DNA from: Paenibacillus sp. SY21-1 | Lineage (GTDB): Bacteria > Bacillota > Bacilli > Paenibacillales > Paenibacillaceae | Length of the DNA stretch: 64,000 nucleotides | Direction: 5' to 3' | NCBI RefSeq assembly: GCF_005222705.1 | Contig: NZ_STGF01000029.1 | Location: forward strand, 33,626 to 97,625 | Part shown: one piece after another, positions 33,401 through 42,080 of the stretch | Numbering within the stretch: position 1 is the stretch's first letter | Layout of the letters: every line of letters begins with the position of its first letter | Notes under the pieces: model-generated | The model's input: only the letters and a program-made list of their open reading frames with translations | What the model was told of the DNA's origin: nothing | Database searches by the model: none | Position numbers and translations under genes: made by a program

Positions 33401-35670
33401 AGATGGATCGTCAGTTTATGGTGAAAGCAATCGAGCGGGTGAAGGATATTTCCGGCGGCATTGTGCTTCGTTCAATTGGGCCAGGGAAATTCATTCATGA
33501 GCTGATGGCCATATACTTGGCAACGGAGGCGAGAACGGCAGAAGCTGAAGAAATGACGATCTGGTCGGTTTGCGACGAGCTTCCATGGTTTCAGGAGAAA
33601 GCCGGGCGAAGGCCGGACATGGTAAGAACGTCGATTCGGCGAGAGAACGAGTCCATTCTCCTGCATTTTGAGCTTGTTGAGCTTAAATTCATTAAGCATA
33701 CCATTTTTGACACAGAGCGCCATGATGCCATTAAACAGGTTCAGGCCGGAATGGAGCTGTATCAGAGCCGTTTTCTGTTTGAGAGCCATCCCGCAAACGC
33801 TGAGTTGTGGCGCAAGGAACTGGTTCATTATTTATTGGACCATAACACCTACGAAGTGCATGAGGCGCTGTTGCTCAAGGAGCTTCAGGACATTCCAATC
33901 GGACAGATAAAGGTTTCCTTTTCAGGCTCAGTCGATACGTTTGTCTATACCTCGGATATGCTTGATCGAACGGTTATGGAGGATCATACACAAGGCTATC
34001 AGACTGAGCTTATGCAGCATGGCTTTGTTAACCGCATTTATAACCGCAGTTATATTCTTAGAGCGCTGGGAGCGATGCCGGAGTCCAGCATACCGCTGTT
34101 CGAGGATTTGCCGCAAGCGATGGCATTTTTATCGGAAAAGCTTGAGTCGCACAAGTCGGAGGCTGAATCCGCTGACGACGCCGAGGTTAATCTGCTGATA
34201 GCGGACAAGGAGCGGGAAACGGCGGAAGAAGCGCCGCAACTGGAGAAAGAGACGCATAACGAAGCTGCTTCGGCAGCTTATGCAGATAGCGGAGACACGC
34301 GGCTGGAGCAAAAGGATGAAGGGTACGCCCATCCCGCGAGCAGACAGGGAGCTGTAGCGGAGGCGGGCGAGCCTTTCTGGGTGGCTATAGGGCCGGAACC
34401 AGGCTTGGACGAATCAAGCGGGCAGGAAGCAGAACAAGCTCAGCGGGAAGCAGTCCTGCAAGAAGCTTCTATTGGTCGGCTTGAAGCGGCGGCGGCCCAG
34501 GAGAAAACCGCATTCGCGCTATTCCCGGAGCAGGAGGCGCTGCTGGAGGTGTCTCCTCCTCCTGAAGAATCGGAGGACAATGTTGCGGCATTGGTAGAGA
34601 GCTATCAGAAAAAACTGCGTTACAGCTTTAACCAGAACGGCATCCAGGTTAAAATTGTCGATTCGTTTGTCGGCATCAGCGTTATTCGTATTGTGCTGGA
34701 AATTCCGGGCGATCGATCGTACAGCAGCATTGAAGGCCGCGCCAAGGATATTTATTTATGGCTTCAGCTTACGTCCATTCCGCTTATTCAGCTTCGTAAC
34801 GGGCGTATCAATATTGATATAAACCGCGATACGCCGGAAACGGTCTATTTTGAGCGTTTTATGGCCCAAGCGAGAGAGCAGTATCCTCCGGAAAGCTTAA
34901 AAGGCCGGCTAATCGCTCCCGTTGGCATGGGGCAGCTGCGCGAGCTCATTGCCATTGATTTCTCCAGCTCGAATACCCCGCATTTGTTGATCGGAGGGAC
35001 GACGGGCAGCGGAAAAAGCGTCACGATGAATGCCATTATCCTTGCGCTGATGTGCATGTACACGCCAGACGAGGTGCAATTTATTTTCGTCGATCCGAAA
35101 AAAGTCGAATTTATGTCTTATGACAAGCGAAGCCACACCAAGCAGGTCATTACCGAGATTGAAGAAGCGGTCGTGGCGCTGGAGCAGCTGGTGGAGGAGA
35201 TGGAGCAGCGGTACAGACTTTTTGCGCCGGAGGGCGTGCAGAGCATTGATCAATACGTGGAGCTGACTGGCCAATGCATGCCGCGGCTCATTGTCGTTTT
35301 TGACGAGTTTGCCGATTTTATGGAGCAGGAGAAGTCGCTTAGCGGACGAGTGGAGAGCGCTATTCTGCGATTGGGAGCCAAAGCGCGCGCGGCTGGCATT
35401 CATTTGCTGATATGTACGCAGAATCCGAAGGCCGATATCGTGCCGACGAATATACGAAATAATCTTCCGGCGCGGTTGGCGCTAAAGACGGCCGATCATC
35501 ACGCCTCGAAAATTATAATTAGCGAGGAAGGGGCGGAAACACTCGGCGGCAAGGGCGATTTTATGATGAAAATAGATGTGCCAGAGGTTGTCCGGGGAAA
35601 AAGTCCGTTTCTGACGCCGCGGGTCAAAAGAGCGCTGCTGCGGTATTTTGGCGGAGGCGGCCAGCAATAG
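30409..35670 (+). CDS. dptH: DptH/SspH: FtsK-like translocase/nuclease subunit of phosphorothioation-dependent restriction
   Basis: At 1753 residues this is the largest gene of the window and has the length of known DptH. The first 1240 residues are helical without a recognised motif. An E/A/Q-rich low-complexity linker spans about 1250-1394. The C-terminal 350 residues form an FtsK/SpoIIIE-type motor: GGTTGSGKS near 1529 (Walker A), FIFVDPKKVEFMSY, and LIVVFDEFADFM near 1626 (Walker B), then ICTQNPKADIVPTNIRNNLP and an SxGGKGDF-like end. It should travel along DNA and provide the destructive step. ATG 30409 follows GGGAGGTG and overlaps dptG. The sspB-type gene follows after 27 bases. Confidence 0.9.
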   Translation: MASSSGALLGQWVAALALAYFEEQRQSGSDKLFTKISGIDKSAWTEVLQAFEESKQRMAACYEPVVRTLASVEGFEQYQCQEHETSTWLRNNNASGHALIILMNARSAEAQSLENIFTIDEARLLSAEGLEVLYSLLADSHRYYGEEMQAIKTFMAMYTQLSAPQLRNVLSFFAAIIEDSRLSVIDKIQGNLDQLMLFRDGKLEIRFGDGFNRLKKNYQLARMENKGKSVNKEGLADNLYTFIERTADGHELWQTIQPEQFREQALAFIHHHKLELLQYEYEVVEAALLFKTGKKKLGERLGDFKEQLEAGRQWTGEQESLLLETLEAIDEHSPNPDKIQQFLDDFSEQLKIDPKLRKDLERKIHNQRRIKEYMELSDALLSECVLLLGEQSDEETTADSSFQLSVADAAISEANAQILRFHLMQVERLIPCISFDADSLHKPHEKAKKDVELQLVLYRNGEQRDQTRFKLLHPAAGRLSELIDDFENGEFIPYIQQYKDSKRTVHAMDYIQEKIGGYRALGNSGIGEAADAFADFVAWYKENLLGALEEGIGSIELGQLERRLEKLLEQARHSHLSAHHVYQYISCLGALDSYDGRQADRVSSIQERTLTLLNPLRLLAYAKRLTMLGAELVKWTAGEQPELNDAGELSAYFQQQHEQTLHLFPRYFAMDGSADSFLIECQERWGEGLFSLNGRQSGQDRLIETFADEFLATVKTYLEVYPYAQDCLDLTFLYCPHEDYAKRAIDQIFRHTGVRKVRMLIHSEAKAAVMYESLNGWICQDERYAERHNSFPRVEIQVLAEKSINAMMKLVSQSLIDADIGVLINYFGESSSVRHKLERVSVQPSDNWFDTVYREPSKRDEAAKRISLVSEKLPELMQSFYRVQYMVHQGETPSPDEHYLLRNVITVNRLNDAELINYMHEHCNWTLLLDRYLDKALLRHLSSAAQIIKYKSNAGKDKGFKTLVSSSKYIRKLMHEQSVHEYYDRLYRKMVQLLKNEQMDRQFMVKAIERVKDISGGIVLRSIGPGKFIHELMAIYLATEARTAEAEEMTIWSVCDELPWFQEKAGRRPDMVRTSIRRENESILLHFELVELKFIKHTIFDTERHDAIKQVQAGMELYQSRFLFESHPANAELWRKELVHYLLDHNTYEVHEALLLKELQDIPIGQIKVSFSGSVDTFVYTSDMLDRTVMEDHTQGYQTELMQHGFVNRIYNRSYILRALGAMPESSIPLFEDLPQAMAFLSEKLESHKSEAESADDAEVNLLIADKERETAEEAPQLEKETHNEAASAAYADSGDTRLEQKDEGYAHPASRQGAVAEAGEPFWVAIGPEPGLDESSGQEAEQAQREAVLQEASIGRLEAAAAQEKTAFALFPEQEALLEVSPPPEESEDNVAALVESYQKKLRYSFNQNGIQVKIVDSFVGISVIRIVLEIPGDRSYSSIEGRAKDIYLWLQLTSIPLIQLRNGRINIDINRDTPETVYFERFMAQAREQYPPESLKGRLIAPVGMGQLRELIAIDFSSSNTPHLLIGGTTGSGKSVTMNAIILALMCMYTPDEVQFIFVDPKKVEFMSYDKRSHTKQVITEIEEAVVALEQLVEEMEQRYRLFAPEGVQSIDQYVELTGQCMPRLIVVFDEFADFMEQEKSLSGRVESAILRLGAKARAAGIHLLICTQNPKADIVPTNIRNNLPARLALKTADHHASKIIISEEGAETLGGKGDFMMKIDVPEVVRGKSPFLTPRVKRALLRYFGGGGQQ

Positions 35671-35697
35671 CTTCGAATGGTTAGGAGGAGACGCAAC

Positions 35698-36573
35698 ATG
35701 AAATTTGGTCATCATCAAAGCTTCTACCTTCGGGTGAACTGGCTTGCCAAGGCGATGAAAATGCGGAACGAGGACCCGCGTTTTTTCTATGATGAGTTTG
35801 GCTTTGAGAAAATTGGGCTCGGCAAAAATATGGTCAAGTCGCTCAGGTACTGGGCCGTTGCAACGGCGGTCATGCAAGAGGCGAAAAACGAGGAGAAACA
35901 GACGATTCATCAATTGACGTCGTTCGGGGAATTGGTTTTTCGTTATGACCGTTTTATCCGACTGCCGTTAACGTCTGCGGCTCTTCATGTGCTGCTGGCC
36001 ACCAGCAAGGAGCAGGCAACGACCTGGTATTGGTATTTTAATGAGAATAGCCACCGATCCGGTTCAAACGAGGACATGCATCTGGCTTTGATGGAATGGG
36101 CCAAGCAGCATCATTCCCGCGAGATTTCGGCTGCCACCTTGAAGCGGGATTTGGATTGCCTCAAGCTGATGTATACGGCTGAGGCCGGCAGCGAGGATGA
36201 TCCCGAAGAGGTGGTGGCTAGCCCGTTATCCGGCCTGCAGCTTATGTACGATACGAAGGATCAGTTTGTCAAAAAAAGCCCGGAGCAAGGACGGCTAGAT
36301 CTGGACGCTCTTTACTTCAATTTGCTGCATTACTGCGGCATGAACGATGTCAACAGTCTGACGCTGGAGGAGATACTCGTAAAGCCGATGCTGTGGGGCA
36401 AGCTGTTCCACATGGCGTCAAACCAAATTTTGGAGGCGCTGGAGCTTTTGCACGCCGATTCGCTTTATCCGGCAACGTTTGTTCGCACAAACCAGATTTA
36501 CAGTTTAAACATTCAGTTAGAGGATGCGTATGCCTTCTTGAAAAAAGCATATGAACGGAAGGCGGCCTATTAA
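35698..36573 (+). CDS. sspB: DUF4007 protein, probable SspB (DNA nickase of phosphorothioation)
   Basis: The 291-residue protein starts MKFGHHQSFYLRVNWLAKAM and contains FGFEKIGLGKNMVKSLRYW, the signature of DUF4007. In the single-stranded phosphorothioation system SspABCD, the SspB component is a DUF4007-type protein that nicks DNA so that sulfur can be inserted; this is recalled from the literature and not checked. ATG 35698 follows AGGAGGAG. It links the dptFGH genes (27 bases upstream) with the ATPase gene, whose ATG directly abuts its TAA. DUF4007 is also seen next to other defence systems, so the enzymatic role is an inference. Confidence 0.8.
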   Translation: MKFGHHQSFYLRVNWLAKAMKMRNEDPRFFYDEFGFEKIGLGKNMVKSLRYWAVATAVMQEAKNEEKQTIHQLTSFGELVFRYDRFIRLPLTSAALHVLLATSKEQATTWYWYFNENSHRSGSNEDMHLALMEWAKQHHSREISAATLKRDLDCLKLMYTAEAGSEDDPEEVVASPLSGLQLMYDTKDQFVKKSPEQGRLDLDALYFNLLHYCGMNDVNSLTLEEILVKPMLWGKLFHMASNQILEALELLHADSLYPATFVRTNQIYSLNIQLEDAYAFLKKAYERKAAY

Positions 36574-39500
36574 ATGCAAGGATTTCGTGCAAGCATCAAC
36601 CTGCAGCTAGATTTGCTTAATGCAGAGTTGCTGCATCGATACGTACTGACGCCTTCACACAGCGAGGTGTTGCGCGGCATTCTGGAAGGAATTTCCTGCA
36701 AAGGAGCCAAGTCCCACCTGTTGATTGGACCTTACGGGACCGGCAAATCGCTGCTTGCGACGATTATGTGCCAGCTGCTGTCGCGGCCTTTTGACGATGC
36801 ATGGCAGCTGCAACTGCTTGAGCAGGCCGAGCGGCTTGATTCGCAGTTGGCGGCACGTATGCTGGAGGCGGAAGCAGCCGGCGTAACCTATATACCCGTC
36901 GTTATTAATGGAAGAACGGGCAGCCTGCGCGCAATCGTCAACCAGGCGATTTATCGATCACTGCAGCAGGCCGGCATTGATATTACGACGCCTAACGAGG
37001 CAACCTCCATTTTACATACGGTGGATCGCTGGAAGCAGGCTTACCCTGAGACGTTTGCGGCGTTCCAGAGCCATTTGGAGCTGCGTGGATGGTCGGAGGA
37101 GGAGTGGCGGCGGATGATCAAGGGCTATCACGATATCGCAACCAGAGATTTTGTTTCCTTTTATCCGACTGTTACATCGGGTACGACCTGGACGGTGGAG
37201 CACGACGGCGACTTTGTGGACAATCTGGAGCGAATAACCGCAGAGCTGGCGGCGATGAGCAAAGGTCTTTTTATCGTATACGATGAATTTGGCCGGTTTC
37301 TGCAATCCCTTGGCGGCACGGATACGCTGCAGAACATGCAGGATTTGCAGGATTTTGCCGAATTTGTTGATCGCTCCGAGAATGCTCAGTTGCTCGTGGT
37401 GGGCCATAAGCATATCCGGCAATATGCAGCCAGCAGCCGCGAGAGCATTCGCGGCGAGTTTGAAAAGGTAGAGAAGCGCTTCCGTTTCTACAGTCTGGAA
37501 ACCGACACCTCAACCTTCCTGCGCTTGGCTCAAGAAGCGATCGCTCCCGTCAACAACCGAATGCTGGAGCGGTCGGACGGGCTGGAAAAGGTGGAAACGC
37601 TGCAAGCACATCCGCTTTTCGCAGAATTTACCTCCTATCAGCTGGAGCAGGGCATCATTCGAACGCTATACCCGCTGCATCCCGTTACGGTTCAATTACT
37701 GCCTCAATTATCGAATATTTTTGGTCAAAATGAACGAACGTTATACTCGTTTCTGACGGATAACGAACGATATAGCTTGCAGGATCACCTTGAGCAATGC
37801 CAGGGCTACTATTACGCAGATCAGCTGTTTCGTTTCTTTCATGTGGACACAACGGAAGATAAAGATCACCCAGGCATCCAGCTTTATCGTACAATCGCTC
37901 CTTATCTGGATGGCCGGCAGCCGTTGCAGCGCCGTCTAATTGAACTGCTTACCCTATGGAGCGTGACTCGGTTAACCCAGAAGCAGCCTGCAACATCGGC
38001 CTTTCTCGCTTTTGCGCTGGGAGCAACGCCAGCCGATACTGAAGATGCGCTGCAGCAGCTGACTCAAGCCAAAATTGTGCGCTACAACTCGATTCGCGAT
38101 TTGTGGGAGCTCTTTGATGGAAGCTCCATCGATGTGCATGCGGTTGTTGCTGCGCGAATGACCAAAGAATCGTTAAGCGTGAATGAATGCGTGGAGCTTT
38201 TGAATAAACATTTGCCCATTACTTATGTAATGCCTTACGAATATAACGACGAGAAGGACATGCTGCGTTATGCAGACATCAGGTTTACCCATCTGACGGA
38301 GTTAAAGTCAGGCTACTATCCCGATTTTACAGCTGACGACCGCGTATGGCTGGTGCTATACCATAATGCGGAGGAATTCGAAAGCGCCGGCTCCGTCATG
38401 GAGGAGCTTGCAGCACCGTACTGCATGGCTTTTCCAACCTTTACGACAGAGAGCGTTCGGCCCAGTCTGCTGCAGTACAAAATTATGGAGCAGCTGCTGA
38501 ACGATCCGGTTTTTCTAGCAGAGGATACGCGTGTCAAAAGTGAGCTGATCTATTTGCTTCATGAAACGAGTCAGCGAATCAAAGCTTTTGTAGGACGTTA
38601 TTTTGCATTCGAGGAGCTGGATTGGCGCTCAGGTCAGGAACGCCGGATCATCAAAGATCTGCGAGGCTTGGAGGGGCTGGTAACGGAGCGGCTGCGGCAT
38701 ACCTATCGGAGCACTCCGATTATTCGCAACGAAGCGTTTAATCGCAATCGCATATCCGGCATTCAGCGCAGAGCGCTGATTGACGTCATAGACCGCGTAA
38801 TCAGCGAGCCTGAGGCAGAGAGCCTTGGGATTACAGGCTTTGGGCCCGGATACCTGATTTATGCCAGCGTGCTGAAAAATAACGGCTATCGGTTTAGCGG
38901 CATAGACGGTATAAGCTGTAATTCTATACTCGGAGCGCTGCGCGAAGAATTGCTGAACCGGATGGACGATCGACCAATCGGCAAACTGTCGGAGCTGGTG
39001 GCCATCATGGAGAAGCCGCCTTACGGCATCCGTTCCGCTGTCATTCCGTTGTTATTTGTAGCCTTGCTCAGAGATCGCTGGGACCAATTGCTGTTTTATT
39101 CGCACGATATGCTAACAACCCATTTAAGTGGAGCGTCAGTGCTGGAGCTGGTGGAGCTGTCCGAAGTTTATGAATACCGCTATTACCGCTGGACGGCGGA
39201 AGAGCAGAGACAACTGCAGGAGCTGGGACGGTATTTCGAGCTTTCTGCGGAAGCGTGCGCCAGCTTTGTTCATGTTGCGTCCGCTCTGCTGCATTGGCTG
39301 CGTGCAATGCCCAAGTTTGCGCAGATAAGTTCACGCGTATCTCCTGCCGCCAGGTCGGTGCGGGACCATATACGGGCAGCGGAGATCGATCCCTACCGCC
39401 ATATGAAGGAGCTGGTCGCGTATGGCGGGGAGACGCTGGCTGCGGTCAGAGCGGAGCTGGAGACGTTTATGGCCTGTAACGAAGCAGGACTGGAGAGCGA

Positions 39501-39918
39501 AATTCTTGAGCTTACAGAAAGCCGGACTCTTGAGAAATTGTCCGAAATTCTTGAGGAGCTTCGTCATACGCAGGGCGGCACCAGCAGCAAGCTGACCGCT
39601 CTGACGGATTGGAGTCACGGAGCGCTTAAACTGGATCGGCTCGCCGAGCAGCTGGTCGGCGTTTCGCGTACGGAATGGTCGGATGCGACACAGGATTTAT
39701 TTGTGGGACAGTTCAGATACGAATGGCAGTTGCTTCATGCAAGCAGAGAGACGGCCGCAGCTGCACCCATTGATCACGCAGAGCCTATCCCGTTGTCCAA
39801 AAAATCGCAGACCATCTACGTTAATGTGAAGAATATGCTGAAATACGCCGGCAAGGATATACCGCCGCAGGAAATCAGACAGCTGCTGCTGAAGCTGCTT
39901 CAGGAAACGCAGACGTAA
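36574..39918 (+). CDS. sspC: Large P-loop ATPase, probable SspC
   Basis: The 1114-residue protein has an N-terminal AAA-type nucleotide-binding region: IGPYGTGKS (residues 51-59, Walker A), VVINGRTGSLRAI, and FIVYDEFGRFL near 235 (Walker B), followed by LVVGHKHIRQYA and KRFRFYSLE. The remaining 700 residues are helical and resemble the long C-terminal parts of BrxC/PglY-like defence ATPases. In the SspABCD system SspC is the ATPase partner of the nickase. The start codon directly follows the sspB stop, so translation is coupled. The sspD-type gene begins 75 bases after its stop. Which of the paralogous ATPase groups it belongs to would need a tree. Confidence 0.78.
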   Translation: MQGFRASINLQLDLLNAELLHRYVLTPSHSEVLRGILEGISCKGAKSHLLIGPYGTGKSLLATIMCQLLSRPFDDAWQLQLLEQAERLDSQLAARMLEAEAAGVTYIPVVINGRTGSLRAIVNQAIYRSLQQAGIDITTPNEATSILHTVDRWKQAYPETFAAFQSHLELRGWSEEEWRRMIKGYHDIATRDFVSFYPTVTSGTTWTVEHDGDFVDNLERITAELAAMSKGLFIVYDEFGRFLQSLGGTDTLQNMQDLQDFAEFVDRSENAQLLVVGHKHIRQYAASSRESIRGEFEKVEKRFRFYSLETDTSTFLRLAQEAIAPVNNRMLERSDGLEKVETLQAHPLFAEFTSYQLEQGIIRTLYPLHPVTVQLLPQLSNIFGQNERTLYSFLTDNERYSLQDHLEQCQGYYYADQLFRFFHVDTTEDKDHPGIQLYRTIAPYLDGRQPLQRRLIELLTLWSVTRLTQKQPATSAFLAFALGATPADTEDALQQLTQAKIVRYNSIRDLWELFDGSSIDVHAVVAARMTKESLSVNECVELLNKHLPITYVMPYEYNDEKDMLRYADIRFTHLTELKSGYYPDFTADDRVWLVLYHNAEEFESAGSVMEELAAPYCMAFPTFTTESVRPSLLQYKIMEQLLNDPVFLAEDTRVKSELIYLLHETSQRIKAFVGRYFAFEELDWRSGQERRIIKDLRGLEGLVTERLRHTYRSTPIIRNEAFNRNRISGIQRRALIDVIDRVISEPEAESLGITGFGPGYLIYASVLKNNGYRFSGIDGISCNSILGALREELLNRMDDRPIGKLSELVAIMEKPPYGIRSAVIPLLFVALLRDRWDQLLFYSHDMLTTHLSGASVLELVELSEVYEYRYYRWTAEEQRQLQELGRYFELSAEACASFVHVASALLHWLRAMPKFAQISSRVSPAARSVRDHIRAAEIDPYRHMKELVAYGGETLAAVRAELETFMACNEAGLESEILELTESRTLEKLSEILEELRHTQGGTSSKLTALTDWSHGALKLDRLAEQLVGVSRTEWSDATQDLFVGQFRYEWQLLHASRETAAAAPIDHAEPIPLSKKSQTIYVNVKNMLKYAGKDIPPQEIRQLLLKLLQETQT

Positions 39919-39993
39919 TCGGCAGCTTCTTAAGGGAAACAGCGGCAGCCGTCTACGCTTGCGAATAGTGTTGTGTTGAAAGGAGGGGCGGCA

Positions 39994-40791
39994 ATGACTA
40001 GGAAACCGGTTCATGTCGCGATGTATAGCGGAGGCGCTTCATCGGCATACGTGGCTTATCATATGGTGCAAACCCACGGGCGGGAGAACTGCATTCTTTT
40101 TTTCACAAATACGCTTTGGGAGCACGAGGACAACTATCGCTTTATGCATGAGGTAGCCGACTACTTGGGCATGGATATTACTTACCGCACCGATGGACGT
40201 ACGCCGGAACAGGTTTTTTACGATTATCGGTTTATGGGCAATTCCCGTCTGGCAAAATGCTCGGAGGAGCTCAAGGTCAGGCAGACGGTTGTTTTTTTGG
40301 AGGAGCTTAGGGATCAGCAGGGGCTCGAGCCTGTTCTCTATTTCGGCATCGGACGCCATGAACAGCATAGGGCCGAGAACTTGAAGGAGTTCTACGAGCA
40401 TGTGCCGCTGGAACCCGTAGAAACGCGGTTTCCGCTTATCTCCACCTTCCGGGAGGAAGTGGACGCCAAGCGGATTATTGAAGAGGATTGGGGCATCAAG
40501 CTTCCCATTATGTACGAGCTTGGATTTACGCATGCCAACTGCGGCGGTCGCTGCGTGCGCGGCGGCTTCCAGCATTATGCCCAGCTGTATAAAACGTGGC
40601 CGGATACTTACCGGGAGCAGGAGGAGATGGAGGAGCAATTCCGCCAGCATTTTGACAAAAATGTTTCCATACTTAAACGGAACGGCGGGCCGTTTACTCT
40701 GCGCGAATATCGCCAAGAGCTGGAATGCGGCGGCTTGCAGCGTTATTTGGGCGAGCAGGACGATACGGTTCCGTGCGTATGCACCATTTAG
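39994..40791 (+). CDS. sspD: PAPS-reductase-like PP-loop protein, probable SspD (DndC-like)
   Basis: The 265-residue protein has a PP-loop for ATP near residue 12 (YSGGASSAY), then LFFTNTLWEHEDNYRFM, and a cysteine-bearing segment FTHANCGGRCVRGG followed by a CVC end. This is the phosphoadenosine-phosphosulfate-reductase fold shared by DndC, SspD and BrxP. In phosphorothioation it activates the DNA backbone with ATP and helps transfer sulfur. ATG 39994 follows AAAGGAGGGG. It is the last gene of the operon, with a strong terminator 50 bases downstream. No cysteine desulfurase (SspA/DndA) gene lies nearby; a housekeeping IscS-type enzyme could supply sulfur. Confidence 0.83.
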   Translation: MTRKPVHVAMYSGGASSAYVAYHMVQTHGRENCILFFTNTLWEHEDNYRFMHEVADYLGMDITYRTDGRTPEQVFYDYRFMGNSRLAKCSEELKVRQTVVFLEELRDQQGLEPVLYFGIGRHEQHRAENLKEFYEHVPLEPVETRFPLISTFREEVDAKRIIEEDWGIKLPIMYELGFTHANCGGRCVRGGFQHYAQLYKTWPDTYREQEEMEEQFRQHFDKNVSILKRNGGPFTLREYRQELECGGLQRYLGEQDDTVPCVCTI

Positions 40792-40843
40792 CCGATATAA
40801 GAGCAGATTAAAAGCACTTATTCAAGGTAATGAACATAAGCGG

Positions 40844-40875
40844 AAAGCCAGCCCGGTTGACGGGCTGGCTTTTTT
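40844..40875 (+). terminator. Intrinsic terminator of the phosphorothioation operon
   Basis: AAAGCCAGCCCG pairs with CGGGCTGGCTTT around GTTGA, followed by T residues. Confidence 0.92.
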
Positions 40876-40981
40876 AAAATATAAGGATTTATAAGTTTTA
40901 CACGTATACTCGGCTTCTATTTCAAAGCGAAACCTTAGCTTAGCCGCCGGAGGTCGGCGTCAGTCGTTTACGCTTGCAGGT
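40873..40981 (+). repeat. Dispersed intergenic repeat, copy 3
   Basis: It is closely similar to copy 1 (178-281) over about 105 bases and, like it, begins in the T-tract of a terminator. The shared blocks are TTTTTTAAAATATAAGGAT, TCTATTTCAA, GCGAAAC, GCCGCC.GAGG.CGGCGT and CGTTTACGCTTG. The hairpin arms GCGTCA and TTACGC have one mismatch. Confidence 0.7.
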
Positions 40982-41015
40982 AGCGAGAGGGATAACCACA
41001 TATGTCGCGCAGTCT

Positions 41016-41912
41016 TTAGCCAAGAGGTCTGGCCGCTCTCTTGGAACGGCGAAAGGCGCTCGGCGACATACCGTTAAATTTATTGAAGGTGCGGTTGAAT
41101 TGCGAGAAGCTGGTGAAGCCGCATTGCTCGGCGATTTCCGTTATTTTCAGAGTGGTGTTGGCCAGCCTTTGTTGGGCGTTGCGTATACGCGTCATCTGAA
41201 TGTATTCGGTCAAAGTGAAGCCTGTCGTTTTGTTGAATTGATGCGATAAATAGTGTGAGCTGATATAAAATTTTTTGGATATAAAGTCCAGAGACAGCTC
41301 CTGCTTATAGTGACTATGAATGAAGGAAGCTATCGAATATATGGTCTGGGTCATGGAGCTGCCGGACTCCTTCCGCCGATAGCCGTTTTCCTGTTTATGC
41401 CGATATAGGGCGTACAGAAATTCCGTGAATTTGCAATGGACAGCGACCGGGTTAAGTAAGGGGACGCTTTTGGACAAGCAGAAAATATCATTAATCGGCG
41501 ACAAAATGGATTGGCGCGCCTCCCCTGTAAACCGAAAAATCGGCAACGGCTCGCGAAAGATGGAGAGGATCTCTTCATAAGCGGATTCAAGACCGGGGAG
41601 ATGGTTTGGGACCGCAAAATTGATCACGAGCCTCTTGAGCGGAGGACCTTCGGGATACTGGGTTTTGTGGAGCAAAGCTGGCCTTAGCAGTACGATATCG
41701 TATTGTTGAATATCATAAAGGTCGCCTTCAATAATATGGGCGGCATTCTGTTCCATCAGAATATGAATTTCATAAAAATCGTGAAAGTGCTGAAACCTCA
41801 TATTGATGCTGTGAGAGCGCTTCCCGTAATCAAAGTAATAAAATAGCGGATCGCCGGCTTGGTTGATATGAATAGCGTAGTTTTCTTCATACTGCAAGGC
41901 GAATTCGGGCAA
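41016..41912 (-). CDS. AraC-family transcriptional regulator
   Basis: The 298-residue protein has an N-terminal cupin-type sensing domain (FQHFHDFYEIHILMEQNAAH; YDIVLLRPALLHKTQYPEG) and a C-terminal pair of AraC helix-turn-helices (LSLDFISKKFYISSHYLSHQF; ITEIAEQCGFTSFSQFNRTF) ending in the PSAFRR signature. TTG 41912 follows AGGAAGTG by five bases. It is divergent from the GH38 mannosidase gene, 168 bases away, and is the obvious candidate regulator of that gene in response to a mannoside. Confidence 0.9.
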   Translation of the reverse strand: MPEFALQYEENYAIHINQAGDPLFYYFDYGKRSHSINMRFQHFHDFYEIHILMEQNAAHIIEGDLYDIQQYDIVLLRPALLHKTQYPEGPPLKRLVINFAVPNHLPGLESAYEEILSIFREPLPIFRFTGEARQSILSPINDIFCLSKSVPLLNPVAVHCKFTEFLYALYRHKQENGYRRKESGSSMTQTIYSIASFIHSHYKQELSLDFISKKFYISSHYLSHQFNKTTGFTLTEYIQMTRIRNAQQRLANTTLKITEIAEQCGFTSFSQFNRTFNKFNGMSPSAFRRSKRAARPLG

Positions 41913-42080
41913 TGGTTCACTTCCTAACCGAAATCAATGAATAATGAAATTATAGCATGAAATGCAATAAAAATAGTCATTTGGAGCAAAATGTACGTAG
42001 TTTCCTGCGAAAAGAGTCTGATATAGTGATGATGCCAAAAGGACCTGTACGTTAACACTCACTTTGAGGAGGCTGTTCTT

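Noticed and set aside
35698..40791. BREX type 4 (BrxP/BrxC) interpretation of the last three operon genes
   Set aside because: A PAPS-reductase-like gene and a large ATPase fit BREX type 4 too, but no PglZ or BrxL gene is present, while DUF4007 and adjacent DptFGH point to phosphorothioation.
27114..40791. Canonical Dnd (DndBCDE) system
   Set aside because: No DndB, SMC-like DndD or small DndE was found; the modification genes have Ssp-type architecture.
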